Shown here: positions 13,611 through 24,976 of the stretch, in pieces | Layout of the letters: every line of letters starts with the position of its first letter | Position numbering within the stretch: position 1 is the stretch's first letter | NCBI RefSeq assembly: GCF_010093595.1 | Contig: NW_022985437.1 | Span: 1,469,886-1,533,885, forward strand | Direction of reading: 5' to 3' | Length of the DNA stretch: 64,000 nucleotides | DNA from: Mytilinidion resinicola | Lineage: Eukaryota; Ascomycota; Dothideomycetes; Mytilinidiales; Mytilinidiaceae | Position numbers and translations under genes: made by a program | The notes under the pieces: model-generated | Databases searched by the model: none | What the model was told of the DNA's origin: nothing | Seen by the model: only the letters and a program-made list of their open reading frames with translations

Positions 13611-15389
13611 CTATGGGCCGTAGGCAAGCTGCTGCAGTTTCTTCACCTTACTCCGGGACTGGAAACCAAGTTGCGTCTGAAAGTCATTCAGAAAGCTCCA
13701 GATTTGAGCCTTCCTGGCTATGCCCTGGATATGCTTTCCGGCTGGAAAAGTAAGCATCAGTAAGGCTTTAAAAATTCTCAATAATTCGAAGATACAGGCT
13801 ACGTACCAAAGTAGAGAGGCAAAGCTGAGAAAGACCTGACTGATTTTGAGACATCTGAGAGCACTATGTTGCCAATCTCGTATGCGTTTGCTTGTACCTC
13901 CTCCATCTAAAATAACCGAATCAATGAGGATTAGGTTGGAGAGTGGGACCTTGGGGATGTACCTCTTTATCGAGTAGTTCTCTAGGCAATGGCTCCGCAT
14001 AAAGAAGTATCATCAAGCAGTGATACCACAGCGCAGCCGTAGCTACCTTGAAATTAGCTTCAGGAAATGGATCGACATCAAGGCTGATGAGAGGGAAATG
14101 AGCCAGCCGGTTGCCTTTCCGGCAATGGGTACTCTTCGAGATGATGACCCCGGGTATAGACTTACCTGCAGCAGGAATGGCAAAGTACGTTCTAGTAAAC
14201 CCCTCCTCTGTAGAGTTTCCATATCTGACTCCTCGAAACGACACCGGTAGAGCGTCCTTCCATTTTTGAACATCGTCGAGCAGCGATTGCCTCACACTTG
14301 ATTGTGGGTCCTCTCCGTAGATTAAATCAACTGCTCTACCTACGAACCACATGAGGCGGTTTGCTATCTCATCCTCTTGCACGTCAGTTTTCGTCCAATC
14401 AACGTTCCAATCCCGTGGACTAATAGATAGTGTAGACTCATTAGTCAAAGCAACATCAATCTCGTGTCGTATATATATCCAGAAACTGGCTCTGTCCATT
14501 CCAGTTGAGCTAGCATTGATACCACGTGTTTTGATAACCATTCCAGCACCTAAGAAATGGTGTCTATGCTCGTAACCTTGAGCGGCAATCATTTCGTAGC
14601 TACCAAGCATCATGATAGCCGTGAGAGCCTCTTCCGGTGGGGCAGAAGGATCTACCTCATTGATGAAAAGTCCCAATGCCTGCACGTAGTATCGTGCAGC
14701 TACAGGGGTCCATACTTCGCCATTAGGCAATAGGCTGAGCTGCTTTGCTGAGAATGCGCAGATGCATCGCAATAGGAGCTCTGAATCTAGGGCTCGCTGA
14801 CTAATGGTACGTTCATAGGTGCAGCTGTGATCAAAGATATCCATCCACGTTGCCACACCTCTCTGATAGGCGGTAAGGAGCTGGACCATTTCGGAATCTA
14901 GATTGATAGGGACTTTCGGATGCATCGGGACCATGATTTTGGGAGGCGAAGGGCATACTGTGTAACCGACAGATGAAGCCCCCGTGGAGTCGGGTAGGCT
15001 GGTGTCGAAAAGATCCCATGTTGACTCAGGAGGTTCGATCGGCTGGGCTGGTATGTCCACATCCGTTGATACTTGCGGCTCAACGTTCGGCTCGCACCAC
15101 GCAGAGCGGGTGATGAACTCGGAGGCGCGGCATTGAAGGTTCAATCGCTCGCAATTACTGCATACGGGCTTCTTCTCATCGCAGCGCGTATGTCGAGCTT
15201 TGCAGGTGAAACTGGGACAGTGAGAAAGATGAACAGATACGCCAGGGCCTTACGAAGGAAAAGAAACTGACCATCCTGCGTGAAGCCGTTTAGTATCAAT
15301 ACATCTCACCAGAGCGGGAAATTTTGGAGCTTACCTGTCTTTCTGCGCGTCCCCGCGCGCCTCCGTCTTCCCCTAGTGCTACTCTCCAT
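13611..15389 (-). CDS. Zn2Cys6 fungal-type transcription factor
   Basis: Binuclear zinc-cluster regulator. Exons (minus) 15389-15335, 15275-15272 (4 nt), 15211-13963, 13906-13807 and 13741-13611; 512 aa. The zinc cluster is CX2CX6CX6CX2CX6C with Cys at 20, 23, 30, 37, 40 and 47; its first Cys codon is built from the 4-nt microexon GATG plus the next exon. Arg-rich residues 6-18 precede it. The remainder is the fungal transcription-factor homology region common in this class. A segment at 14058-14165 (108 nt, divisible by 3) has a perfect GTAAGT donor and AG acceptor and is probably a further intron; its removal gives about 476 aa and joins IPAA to NFKVATAALWYHC. The two C-terminal introns (56 and 65 bp) restore an end at KKLQQLAYGP. 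Target genes unknown. Confidence 0.85.
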
Positions 15390-16627
15390 TAGAAACCCCG
15401 CTTCTTAGGCCCGTTTTCAGCATACTGGTGTCAGTGAAGGTGTGAAGCGAGATCTGACGCGCACAGTGGTGGTAGCTAAAGTAGCAGCCATGCTAACCCG
15501 AATGCCTCTAGCTAATATTTTATCCCCATTATTTTGTCCACCAGGGCAACCCTCAGACCATCCATCGTCTTTCCATCCCAGTCCAGACATTCCTTCTTTG
15601 CATCCATCTTCTTAATAGGCCATGACCCAGAGAAGTCCGACACGGCAGTTCCAAGTGCTGTACCTCCCGAAGATGGTCCTCAACTATGCTAAGTAGCGAA
15701 TGCTAGGACGGCTCTCAGCTCCTGAAAGGTGCATTCCGAGGTTCTATTCGCGCGTTCCGCCGTCGATTATCCAAATCCTTGCAATACAACTAAAGCTACT
15801 GGCTAGTACTATCGCTTGCTGCATCAGATGCTCACGAGGCTGCGGAGCTGTGACGCTTCCTGCATTCGATTCGCATCTATCACCTCGCCTTTCCACTCTT
15901 CTGAAGACAGCTCAGGCCATTCAGCACCACAGCGGGCCTTTAGATTGAGAAGCTCGGTCATCCAGCTCACTCAACTCCCCCATTCCTACAGTAGTGCGTC
16001 GGCATCGCCGTTCGAGAATGGGCCCTCAGCGCCAAATATGCCACATGCGGATCGGCTCGCTGCCGAGACCGCTCTTAGCTCGCCTTGCAGTTCAAGGCGT
16101 TTCAGCCTCCAATAGAGCATGACATTAGCGCAGCCTCTGCGGGGTCTCCAGCTCTTCAGGAACACCAAGAGTTACTGGGTATGGCAGAATTGCACATACC
16201 GATGTTAGTTCTAGATTTCTCTACGCCTGAAGTCGGACTAGTCGTGTAGTTTCAGCAGCTGAAAAGCGACGGGGCGTTTTTCTAAGACCAATTGAAAAAG
16301 CCGCGAGCTGAGATTCAATATTCAATGCATGTTGGGTGATCTACCACATTAAGCCAAGTTGTAAGTCAATACGAACTCAATACACTCATGGACAAGCTCA
16401 CAAAGCTGTAGGTGTCAGGCGTTCGCATCCAGGTGCACTTGGTATAAATGTCGCAGCTCTAGCACCTATTACGGAATAAATTGACAGTAGACTCACGTCT
16501 TATCCCCAGCATCGCTCGATTTTGCCTATCTGATACTCTGTCTTCACCATCAGATCAATTTCAGTTACCATCTTTCTCCTTAATCCATCCAACCCGTCCT
16601 TGCGGCAACTCCATTCTGTCTCTCAGC
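15390..16627. other. Intergenic: divergent promoter region
   Basis: About 1.2 kb between the starts of the Zn2Cys6 gene (minus) and the metallo-beta-lactamase-fold gene (plus). Only short unconvincing frames. Confidence 0.5.
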
Positions 16628-19181
16628 ATGCAAAGCAAGACAAAACACGAGTGCGGAAGATGGAGCGTGGAGAATTGGCAAATCCCAGTGCCCCTGGGAG
16701 ACTGCTCGGTCCATCTGCTTGTGGATAGGTGGGTCAACACCAATGGATTCCAAGTCGCCAAGGCGTTCATCATGGACGGCGGCAAGAACGCCGATACATA
16801 CAAGGCCTGCGATCAGATACTAAAGGCACTGGACGCAATCGACAAGTTTGTCGGCAACACCAGCTGGAAGTTTGACGTGTGGGTCGTCACGCACTAGGAC
16901 GAGGATCATTATCGAGGCATCAAGGATCTCCTGGCCAGTACCACCATTCTGAACCGCGGTGGAATTTTGGGTACATTCTTCAACCTCTATTTCGAAGACA
17001 GCCCCAGGCTATATTGCGGGGCGGCCATACCAAGCGCGAAAAACGTGCCCGTCTTCGACATTGAAAACTCGAAGTTCGTAGGAACTGCCGGTCAGGTCCT
17101 CATTGGCCGTGACATCTTCACTGGATCGCAAATGTTCGACATAGAAGGCGACAACAAGACCATCATTAGATCGTCCAACGAAGACCCGGATCAGCCACGC
17201 TTTTGCGTCGTCGGTGCCAATAACTACGGTGTGGGAAGTAAAGAGCCCATCAATCGGAAAAAGCCATCTAAGAACGCAACGTCAATCCTCGCCATTCTAT
17301 ACTGGCCCGGCAAGGGCGGAGGACGCTGCTCCTACTTTACGGGCGGTGATGGAAATCCTAGGGTCGAGACTGAGCGTGTTGCTGTCACTTTGGCAACAAA
17401 TCAACGGCTAAACAGGCTCCAGAGAGAATTCCAGCTGCCTCAACTGCCTCTTACAATGATGAAGTTGGACCACCACGGCTCATCCCACGAGAATCTATCT
17501 GAGGAAAGCCTCGAGATGACGCCATTGGCACTGCTCTATCCTAAACACGTCCTCGTTACTCCCGGCAACCAATACGGTCATCCTAGTAAGTGAAATATGG
17601 TTATCCCTTCAGATTTCGGGCCTTGGTGAACTGACGCGGACAGCCTGGGACGTGTTGAAGTTCGTCAAAGAGCGCATGGGCAAAGTTGGTGGCAAGCTCT
17701 ACACAACGCGCTCCCCCTATTGGGTTACAAAGGACGAGCACACAACCAAAGATATCAACGTCTCTCACTACGGATTCATCATGCCCATGATTAATAAAGA
17801 ATTGGAATTGTGGCACAAAATAGGAGACAAGAACGTGACTCCCGAGGCGCTAGAAGCTCTCGGTGTAACGCAGGTCATGATTGATCAATTTGAGCATAAC
17901 AAGGCTCGTGCGGAGCTTCAGGACCAGCTCGAAAAGGTACATAACGTCCGACCGCCCTATGTTCGTATGGCTATATTTTCAGTGCTAACGTGTCCTAGGA
18001 CGGCAAGATGGTAGGGAAGAAACAAAAGTGGCAAGTCGTTTCGAAGGAAATTATCGACATGGAAAATCTAACGGTATTACTCCTTGCTCAGCGCTTCCAC
18101 TCCTCCATGAGATTCTACTGACACCTCGCAGAAAACGGATTTGGCGAGAGCCTTAGTGGATCCCGAAAAAGAAGAGCCAGAAATGTCCAAATTGGAACGG
18201 GCGCGGCTCATCATGAAACAGAACCGGGAGGACATCCAGGACAGTGCATTTGCAGCATGGGAGTCTATCTGCGAGCAGCCCATCATCTTCGACGGTAACC
18301 CGTTCTTTCTTGTACGCTTCTATTTCTCCCACTACGGCTTCGACAACGCCGTTGAGGTCAAGGGCGACGACGGCACCTCCAAGACCTTCGTCTTGGATGA
18401 TGGCAAGAACACTGTCAACCTGCACAAGTCCGCTCATCTATTTCTTTTCCTCGACTCTATTGACCACGAAAATGGTCTTGCCGACTATAAAAAGTGGTGT
18501 GAAGAACAGGAGGCGCTGGTAGCGCAGCCAAAGATGGAACACGCGGAGTTGATCAATGCTCTTGAAGTTCTGCAACTTGAGAAAAAGAAGCTGCAGATGA
18601 CATTGCATCAGCTTGGTGATGAGGAGGATGAGGAGCTTCAGCCGGAAGAGAAAAAGATGCTTGTGGAAGAGCCTCCTTCTAAAGAAGACGGTGCGGGAGA
18701 ATTGTATCACCGAGTTGAGAGCAAGCTTTTGGCCATGTTCGAGAACCCGGTGAGGGTGGAAAAAGAGGCGCTGGATTTGGACGCAATTCAACAGCACCAA
18801 AAGGAGAACTACCTGCAAAGCTTGCCCGAGCGGAAAGTACCAACGGACAAGTTGAAGAAGCTGAGTGAGCTGAAGCCTGAAGATATGAAGCGTGACCAAT
18901 GGCTGGATAAGATTGAGTATCTGAGCAAACTTCCAAAGCAGACTCCGAAACAACAGGAAGAGTTGGCAAAATTGAAGGACCGAGAGTGGATCTTCCACCT
19001 AGATCGGCTAGTGGCGGAGAGAGCAGAGAAGCTCCAAAGGCAGGAGCAATACGAGGCAGAGCTGCTGCGGTTCCTCAACAAGGATGCCTATCAACCCGAC
19101 AGTGCTCTCGGAAAGGGCGCAAGAGCTAGGCATGGCGACGAAGACGATAAGAAAAAGAAGACAAAGCGCTCTATTGGATAG
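16628..19181 (+). pseudogene. Metallo-beta-lactamase-fold gene with an in-frame TAG in its metal motif
   Basis: Exons 16628-17585, 17644-17936, 17999-18073 and 18132-19181 (introns 58, 62 and 58 bp) give 792 codons in one frame except for a TAG at 16895-16897 (codon 90). That TAG lies exactly inside the HxDxDH metal-binding motif: residues before and after read VVTH and DEDHYRGIKDLL. A single G-to-A or C-to-T change (from TGG or CAG) explains it. Later MBL-like features remain: KLDHHGSSHEN and VTPGNQYGHP. The C-terminal half is charged and largely helical, with Lys/Glu-rich coiled coil, and does not belong to the hydrolase fold. Splice sites and all downstream frame are intact, so loss is recent, or the stop is read through, or it is a base error. 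Family resembles ComEC-type MBL hydrolases; substrate unknown. Confidence 0.75.
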
Positions 19182-19698
19182 TATGTACTTACAGGCAGTT
19201 GTTCAGCTACAATCGCGACATACTTTGCTTATTTGATTCATGTTGCTGCAAATATTACCTCGAGACAAAGTTTGCAGTGCTGCTCGAGTCGAGCATGATC
19301 AATTCTAGACGATACCGACTTCTTGCTCAGGGTCAAGCGGGCGTGAAACTCCATGAGCCACTCATGACCTTAAACAGTGCTGCTTACATGTGAGAATTTG
19401 CCACGATAAGCTTTCAGATAGCAACTCCAGGATACGCAAAGCCTGGCTAAACATGAAAAAGGAGTATCCTTTTGTACTAGTGCTGACCAGACGAAGGAAA
19501 AAATCAACATTGACTGCCTATAATAAATAATGTGCATTCTCTGGGGCATTTACCGCCCCCACCAATCTTACACTTCAGAGCTGAACCTGAAGCCTATCTA
19601 TACACTAGCGCTGATGCTGGCGCCTTTCTATAAACCGCATGATTCTCAGAACCTCCACAGCCTCCTCATTTAATCTATTTCATTAACTATTTTCCATC
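19182..19698. other. Intergenic between two damaged genes
   Basis: Spacer of 517 bp between the MBL-fold gene and the monooxygenase pseudogene, both on the plus strand. No gene or element seen. Confidence 0.5.
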
Positions 19699-21409
19699 AT
19701 GAGCCCTCCCAAAGTCACCATCATAGGCGCAGGTTGGGCAGGTCTAGCAGCCGCACGCACCTATGTCCTATCAACCCAGAAGTCGATCTCACAATCCTCG
19801 ACGACGACACCTCCGTCGGCGGTGTCTGGAGCAAGGCGCGACTTTATCCGGGATTAATCGCCGATAGCGCAAACGGCTTATTCGAATTTTCGGATGAGAC
19901 CATGGTAACGGAAAAGCAACCCATCTACAAACTCATTCCGGGCTCTCAGATCCAATCATATTTGGAGGTTACGCAAAGAAGTGGGACCTAACACGTCGCA
20001 TTCGGTTCGGATCGAAAGTGGTGAAGGCTGAGCGGATAGATAAAGCAGGGAGCTACGAAGGCTGGCGCCTGTTCACCGGGAAGGGCGGTGTTCTCGAATG
20101 CTCGAAACTGATCGTGGCGAGCGGGCTCTACTCGAAACCATATACGCCCGATATACCAGGCCAAGAAACGTTCGAAGGTCTGGTTTTGCACTCTAAAGAA
20201 CTCGGTGCCTCCCACCAAAACCTCGCCACTTCAGAAATTAAATCAGTCATCATAATTGGTGGCCGCAAATCCGCCATTGAGGCCGCGAACATCTGCTTCG
20301 CCGCTAAGAAACATGTGCACTGGATAGTTCGACCGTCGGATATAGGAGTCCCTTTCGTCCTGAGTGATCCTGACATGAAGCCAAATCTGATGTCAGCAAA
20401 TCAAGCCCGGATATTCAGCATCTGGTCTCCGTCCATTTTCTCTACGGACGGGTTTTGGTACAGGTTCCTGCATAGCGGACGTTCGGCGTTGGGAAATCGC
20501 GTTTATCGCGGTTTCTGGAGGTTGATGAGCTGGGCCATCACGAGAGAAGTGGGATACGAGAAAAGCGCCAACGGGAAGATAGTGAAGCCTGGAGAGCCGA
20601 ATGTCTTCCGAACACTGGGTAGCACGAGCTTGTTACAAAAAGGATCAAATCGGTTCCTCGAGGAGCTTCACTCTGGAAAGAATGTGACGGTTCATCGAGC
20701 GGGTTTGAAGAGCATGACCAAGGAAGGGATAATATTGGACAACGATGAGGTCCTTGAAGCAGATGCAGTAGTGTTTTGCACCGGATGGAGACCGAGCACT
20801 GACTATTTCAGCGATCAGGATGCATTAGACCTCGGACTTCCTGTACATCCGGAAAGTGAAGACCCGGAAGTGGCGAAATATTGGACGCAACTCCTCGAAG
20901 AAGCTGATGAAGAGATGGTGAAGATATTTCCGCACATGGCGGACGGCCCGCGGCCGGAATTCGTGAAGGACGCAACACAGTTCCGACTGTATCGAGAAAT
21001 TTTGTTTCCAAAGCTCCTTGCGCAAGGAGACCGCTCTATCGCATTTGCTGGATTCGTGTCCAGCAGCCAAACAGCGTTCAATGCTGAAATCATGGCTTTA
21101 TGGGCTGTAGCTTGGCTGGAATGGCTCATGCCCAAATCAAACCTTCCAACCGAATCAATGATGGATAAGGAGGTCGCTAGGACAACAGCATGGATGGGAA
21201 GACGATATAGGTCAGGCATTCGCGCTCCAGAGATCGTTTTCGAATCTCAGTCATATTTCGACGTATTGGTGGCGGATCTAGGGTTGGAAGTCAACAGGAA
21301 GCAAAAGGGCTTTCTCGGTACTTTCAAAGAGTGGGTCATACCTTATATGCCACATGATTACGCCGGCATCATAGAGGAGTATACGAGGAGTGTGAAGGAG
21401 GTCAAATGA
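19699..21409 (+). pseudogene. Flavin-containing monooxygenase, broken by two single-base frameshifts
   Basis: Starts MSPPKVTIIGAGWAGLAAA, the Rossmann FAD motif GxGxxG. After about 20 codons the homologous frame changes (around 19764-19769): frame 1 runs out of sense and the next frame continues with INPEVDLTIL and GGVWSKARLYPGL. A second change occurs near 19968 between SYLE and YAKKWDLTRR. Both are best explained by one lost base each. From there the frame is open to 21409, with the NADPH-binding IIIGGRKSAIEAA, the FCTGWRPSTDYF motif and a normal C-terminus. About 560 residues would result if unbroken, a usual length for this FMO/N-hydroxylase-like class. No splice sites can restore frame: the required gaps are far too short. 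Sequencing errors are the alternative. Confidence 0.8.
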
Positions 21410-21973
21410 ATGGTATCGGGCGCTGGCCAGGAAATGACGCATATAGTGCAACTTGAATGCTTGGGATAGAAGATGAAAGAGCGAGAATGAGTCTAAGTAC
21501 ATAGTATCGAATGTGAAAACGGCAGATTTTTGGCTGAAATGTATCATAAAAAAGCCGAAGAAATGAGTTCTCGGGCTGTCGTGGTTTACACAACGTTGAA
21601 CGAGTGAAAATTGGCGTGAACAATTTGGAAGAGTCTTGGAGCGAAGTGCGTCTATCGGATGAGCGTGATCTCGAGACTAATCCAAGACAGCCTTGATATC
21701 TGGGAAAAGGACGTCTTTACCATGCAGATTTATATTTCTTCTTACTATATATAATTAGATGCTCTACTTGAAGAGTCAGGGGTGAGGGGTGGATAGGCAA
21801 GGGTCACGTGAAAAAACAGTCTAGCCACTTTTGACTTTAGCGCACCGGAACATTTGTTCAAGCGATTTCCCGAACACAAACGATTTTGATGAGAGATTCT
21901 AGCTCTTGACGACGACATCGCAGCGAAGCGCCCCTCACGAATAACGAACCATTTCAACCTCTAATCCGTCGCT
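21410..21973. other. Intergenic, promoter of ribosomal protein uL14 gene
   Basis: Contains a TCACGTGA octamer at 21804-21811 and a short AT tract near 21745. No gene. Confidence 0.55.
21804..21811. promoter_or_regulatory. TCACGTGA octamer upstream of RPL23
   Basis: Full palindromic octamer 163 bp before the ATG at 21974. Same element as before the ankyrin-MYND, DOM34 and UCH genes. Confidence 0.5.
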
Positions 21974-22776
21974 ATGTCTAAGAGAGGGTACGTTACAAAA
22001 TCAACAGTCCTGTTCTCTCCGCGACGCAGGTCTAGCTAACTTTTGCGAAATGTAGTCGCGGTGGTGCCTCTGGCAACAAGCTGAAGATGACTCTCGGTCT
22101 CCCTGTGTACGTCGAACACCCTCACCCCTTACCTCGCCTCGAGGCTCTCCTCGAACCGATATCTTATTCTGCGGAGCTTTGCGGTATATTGAACGAAACA
22201 TTACAAGCGGGGCTGATTAAGATACAGCGGTGCTGTCATGAACTGCGCCGACAACTCAGGCGCCCGGAATCTCTACATCATCTCCGTCAAGGGAATCGGT
22301 GCTCGTCTCAACCGTCTGCCCGCTGGTGGTGTGGGTGACATGGTCATGGCAACAGTCAAGAAGGGAAAGCCGGAATTGAGGAAGAAGGTCATGCCCGCGG
22401 TCATTGTCAGGCAGAGCAAGCCATGGCGGAGGGCTGACGGTGTGTTCCTGTACTTCGAGGACAACGCTGGTGTGGTGAGTTTCTCAGAGTATTCTCCCTC
22501 GAATCTTAGAATGGCAGGGAACGGTGTAAGGCCGTACGCAGCGGAGAAGGCTGGTGGGATTGTCAAATAGCGGGGAAACACATTTTCGAGGGCTTTGCTA
22601 ACTCACGTAACTTAGATCGTCAACCCCAAGGGCGAGATGAAGGGATCAGCAATCACTGGACCGGTCGGAAAGGAGGCTGCGGAGCTGTGGCCTGTAAGTA
22701 TACTCTTAGATGCTTTGCGATCTTGAGCTAATTCGTATCTTAGCGTATTGCCAGCAACTCCGGTGTGGTGATGTGA
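21974..22776 (+). CDS. RPL23: 60S ribosomal protein L23 (uL14)
   Basis: Component of the large ribosomal subunit near the tRNA/translation factor side. Five exons: 21974-21987, 22056-22106, 22228-22474, 22616-22693 and 22744-22776; 140 aa, the usual length for eukaryotic uL14. The signature ALNR-type core is seen as [20 protein letters not shown], followed by [19 protein letters not shown] and the C-terminal [22 protein letters not shown]. Four introns (68, 121, 141 and 50 bp) in so short a gene, with a first exon of 14 nt, are normal for mould ribosomal protein genes. All junctions keep frame. Confidence 0.97.
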
Positions 22777-23214
22777 GCAGGGTTTCTTCTACTGGTACTT
22801 TCGGGGTTCTGGGGCTATGCGGCATGCATCAGAGGCTGTGTCTTCAATAAATACCTGCCACTGGCAACAATCCAAACAAATGAGTAGCTATCTTGGAGCC
22901 AACCACAAAATTGAATTGACACGTGAGATTGAGCTTCGCTCGGCGCCGCTAAAACTAGTGTCTAAAGCCTAGAACCTCGCATTCTGATCACTTAGAGATG
23001 ATTTGTACACTGAAACCCTGCCTTAGCACATGCCTCAAGATTTCCAACGATTTTAAGGGTCTGAATGAAGACAAGTATTACGGAAAGGCTGTCTAAGGGT
23101 GATTGGTTGACGCGGGCCTGGCCAAGCCCGCGCGTCCCCTGAATCTGAAGTGCTGTCCCGTGGCTTGCCTACATCAATTCCTAAGCGCCGCATCTCTTCG
23201 ACCGTGATGTCTCA
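22777..23214. other. Intergenic, promoter of the phosphoesterase gene
   Basis: Contains CACGTGA at 22920-22926, 290 bp before the next ATG. No gene. Confidence 0.5.
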
Positions 23215-24891
23215 ATGCGTTTTTCGTTGTTTCTGCTCCGGCTCGCCCGGCTTTTGCTACCTCTTTGTGTCATAGCGACGATCTGGCTATACTTATACCC
23301 AATCTTCCACGGTTGTGCCTTTCCTATCCCTCCAACATCATGCGCTCCCGACACCTTCGACCCTTCATCCTCCAGCCCTGCAGCGCCATTCAGGCTGCTC
23401 GCTCTCGGTGATCCCCAACTAGAGGGCGATTCTTCGCTCCCAGATGCCAACGATCCGGCGTTCCCTAGCGTACGGCGGCTCCGCACAGTCCTCGAGGCAC
23501 CGACCCCGCTGTCAGAGAAATGGAAGGAGGGCACTGCCTGCGTGTTGAAGTTCTGGAAACATGATATCCTTCATTTTCTCAAGGCAACCCGAAAGCGACT
23601 CGACCTATGGGGGAATGACTACTACCTCGCTCATATCTACCGCTCCCTCCAGGATCACACTGAGCCTACCCATGTCTCCGTTCTGGGCGACCTTCTGGGG
23701 AGCCAATGGATAGGAGATACTGAATTTGAGCGCCGCGGGCGGAGATTTTGGAATCGCGTGTTTGAAGATGCAGAACGAGTGCCGGATAAGATTATGGAGG
23801 ACTCGGAATACGGACCTTGGATAGAAGAATTGGGCCATGACGAAGCCTGGAATAAGAGGATCATAAATATCGCGGGCAACCACGACGTTGGATATGCCGG
23901 CGATTTGACGGCGCATAGAGTGGAGAGGTTCGAGAGGCTTTTCGGGAAAGTGAACTGGGAGGTCACTTTCACTCTACGAAATCACACACCTCCAACAACA
24001 TCCAGGTCGACAGGGGACCAAGAAAACCTGGAGGGCACTGAAGATGCTGGATTGGAGGGAAGCGTTTCTGAACCACCAGCAATACGCATTATAGTCCTGA
24101 ACTCGATGAATCTGGACACTACGGCTATCTCTCCAGAGCTTCAGAAATCGACATACGACTTCCTGAACTCTGCTATTTCAAACTCTCGCCCCGTCGAGGA
24201 CCACACGACTGCAACGATTCTGCTCACTCACATTCCTCTACATAAGGAAGGTGGGATTTGTAAGGATGCGCCTTTCTTTGACTTCTATAAGTCTGGTGGC
24301 ATTCGAGAGCAGAACCATCTGAGCCCCTTCGCAAGTAAAGGAATCCTAGAAGGCGTTTTCGGTCTCAATGCCAATGAACACGCTCCTGGAAAGGGTCTGG
24401 GAAGGAAGGGAATTGTGATCAATGGTCACGACCACGAGGGCTGCGATGTGGTGCATTACTTGAACCGATCCTCTGCGGCAACTCCTGAGAGCGAGTCGGC
24501 CGAAGAATCCGATGCCGACTCTGAGGAGCCACAATGGAAAGCTATGCGCACGCCCAAGACAGGAGGTCTTGATCCCTCCGCAGATGATATACCGAATATA
24601 CGAGAAATAACCTTACGAAGTATGATGGGCGAGTTTGGGGGCTATGCAGGATTTTTAAGCGCCTGGTTCGACGAGAGTCTGGGTAAGCGTGGCGAGTGGA
24701 CGTTGGAGTATGCAAGCTGCAGTTTGGGTGTTCAGCATTGGTGGTGGGCTGTCCACGTACTCGACCTCGTCGTGCTGGTATTAGCTGCTCTAGGGGTGAT
24801 CATATGGACATGGGAGCAGATCTTAGCACCGGAAGTCAAGGTGCCGTCAGAGGATAAGAAGGTGGAAACCGTCCAAGCGCAGAAGAATTAA
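23215..24891 (+). CDS. Ted1/Cdc1-like calcineurin-type phosphoesterase
   Basis: Intronless, 558 aa. An N-terminal signal anchor (residues about 6-30) and a C-terminal membrane segment (about 515-540, with WWWAVHVLDLVVLVLAALG) flank a metallophosphoesterase domain. The metal-binding motifs appear in order: GDPQLEG (Asp about 66), GDLLG, GNHDVGY and NGHDHEG. This layout matches the Ted1/Cdc1/PGAP5 group, ER or Golgi enzymes that remove ethanolamine phosphate from GPI anchors before cargo export by p24 proteins. The choice between Ted1 and Cdc1 orthology is uncertain. An acidic low-complexity stretch (about 423-443, ESESAEESDADSEE) follows the last metal motif. The gene converges with the methyltransferase gene 85 bp downstream. 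Confidence 0.88.
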   Translation: MRFSLFLLRLARLLLPLCVIATIWLYLYPIFHGCAFPIPPTSCAPDTFDPSSSSPAAPFRLLALGDPQLEGDSSLPDANDPAFPSVRRLRTVLEAPTPLSEKWKEGTACVLKFWKHDILHFLKATRKRLDLWGNDYYLAHIYRSLQDHTEPTHVSVLGDLLGSQWIGDTEFERRGRRFWNRVFEDAERVPDKIMEDSEYGPWIEELGHDEAWNKRIINIAGNHDVGYAGDLTAHRVERFERLFGKVNWEVTFTLRNHTPPTTSRSTGDQENLEGTEDAGLEGSVSEPPAIRIIVLNSMNLDTTAISPELQKSTYDFLNSAISNSRPVEDHTTATILLTHIPLHKEGGICKDAPFFDFYKSGGIREQNHLSPFASKGILEGVFGLNANEHAPGKGLGRKGIVINGHDHEGCDVVHYLNRSSAATPESESAEESDADSEEPQWKAMRTPKTGGLDPSADDIPNIREITLRSMMGEFGGYAGFLSAWFDESLGKRGEWTLEYASCSLGVQHWWWAVHVLDLVVLVLAALGVIIWTWEQILAPEVKVPSEDKKVETVQAQKN

Positions 24892-24976
24892 CGATACACG
24901 TGCGTCGAATATATTACGTTGTATCAATCATGTTCTATAGATCCTCCTTTGAGCATTCTTCATCTGTACTCATTAA

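Noticed and set aside
16844..16897. An intron ending at CACTAG that would remove the stop in the MBL gene
   Set aside because: It would delete the conserved VVTH part of the metal motif, and its donor (GTTTGT) is weak.
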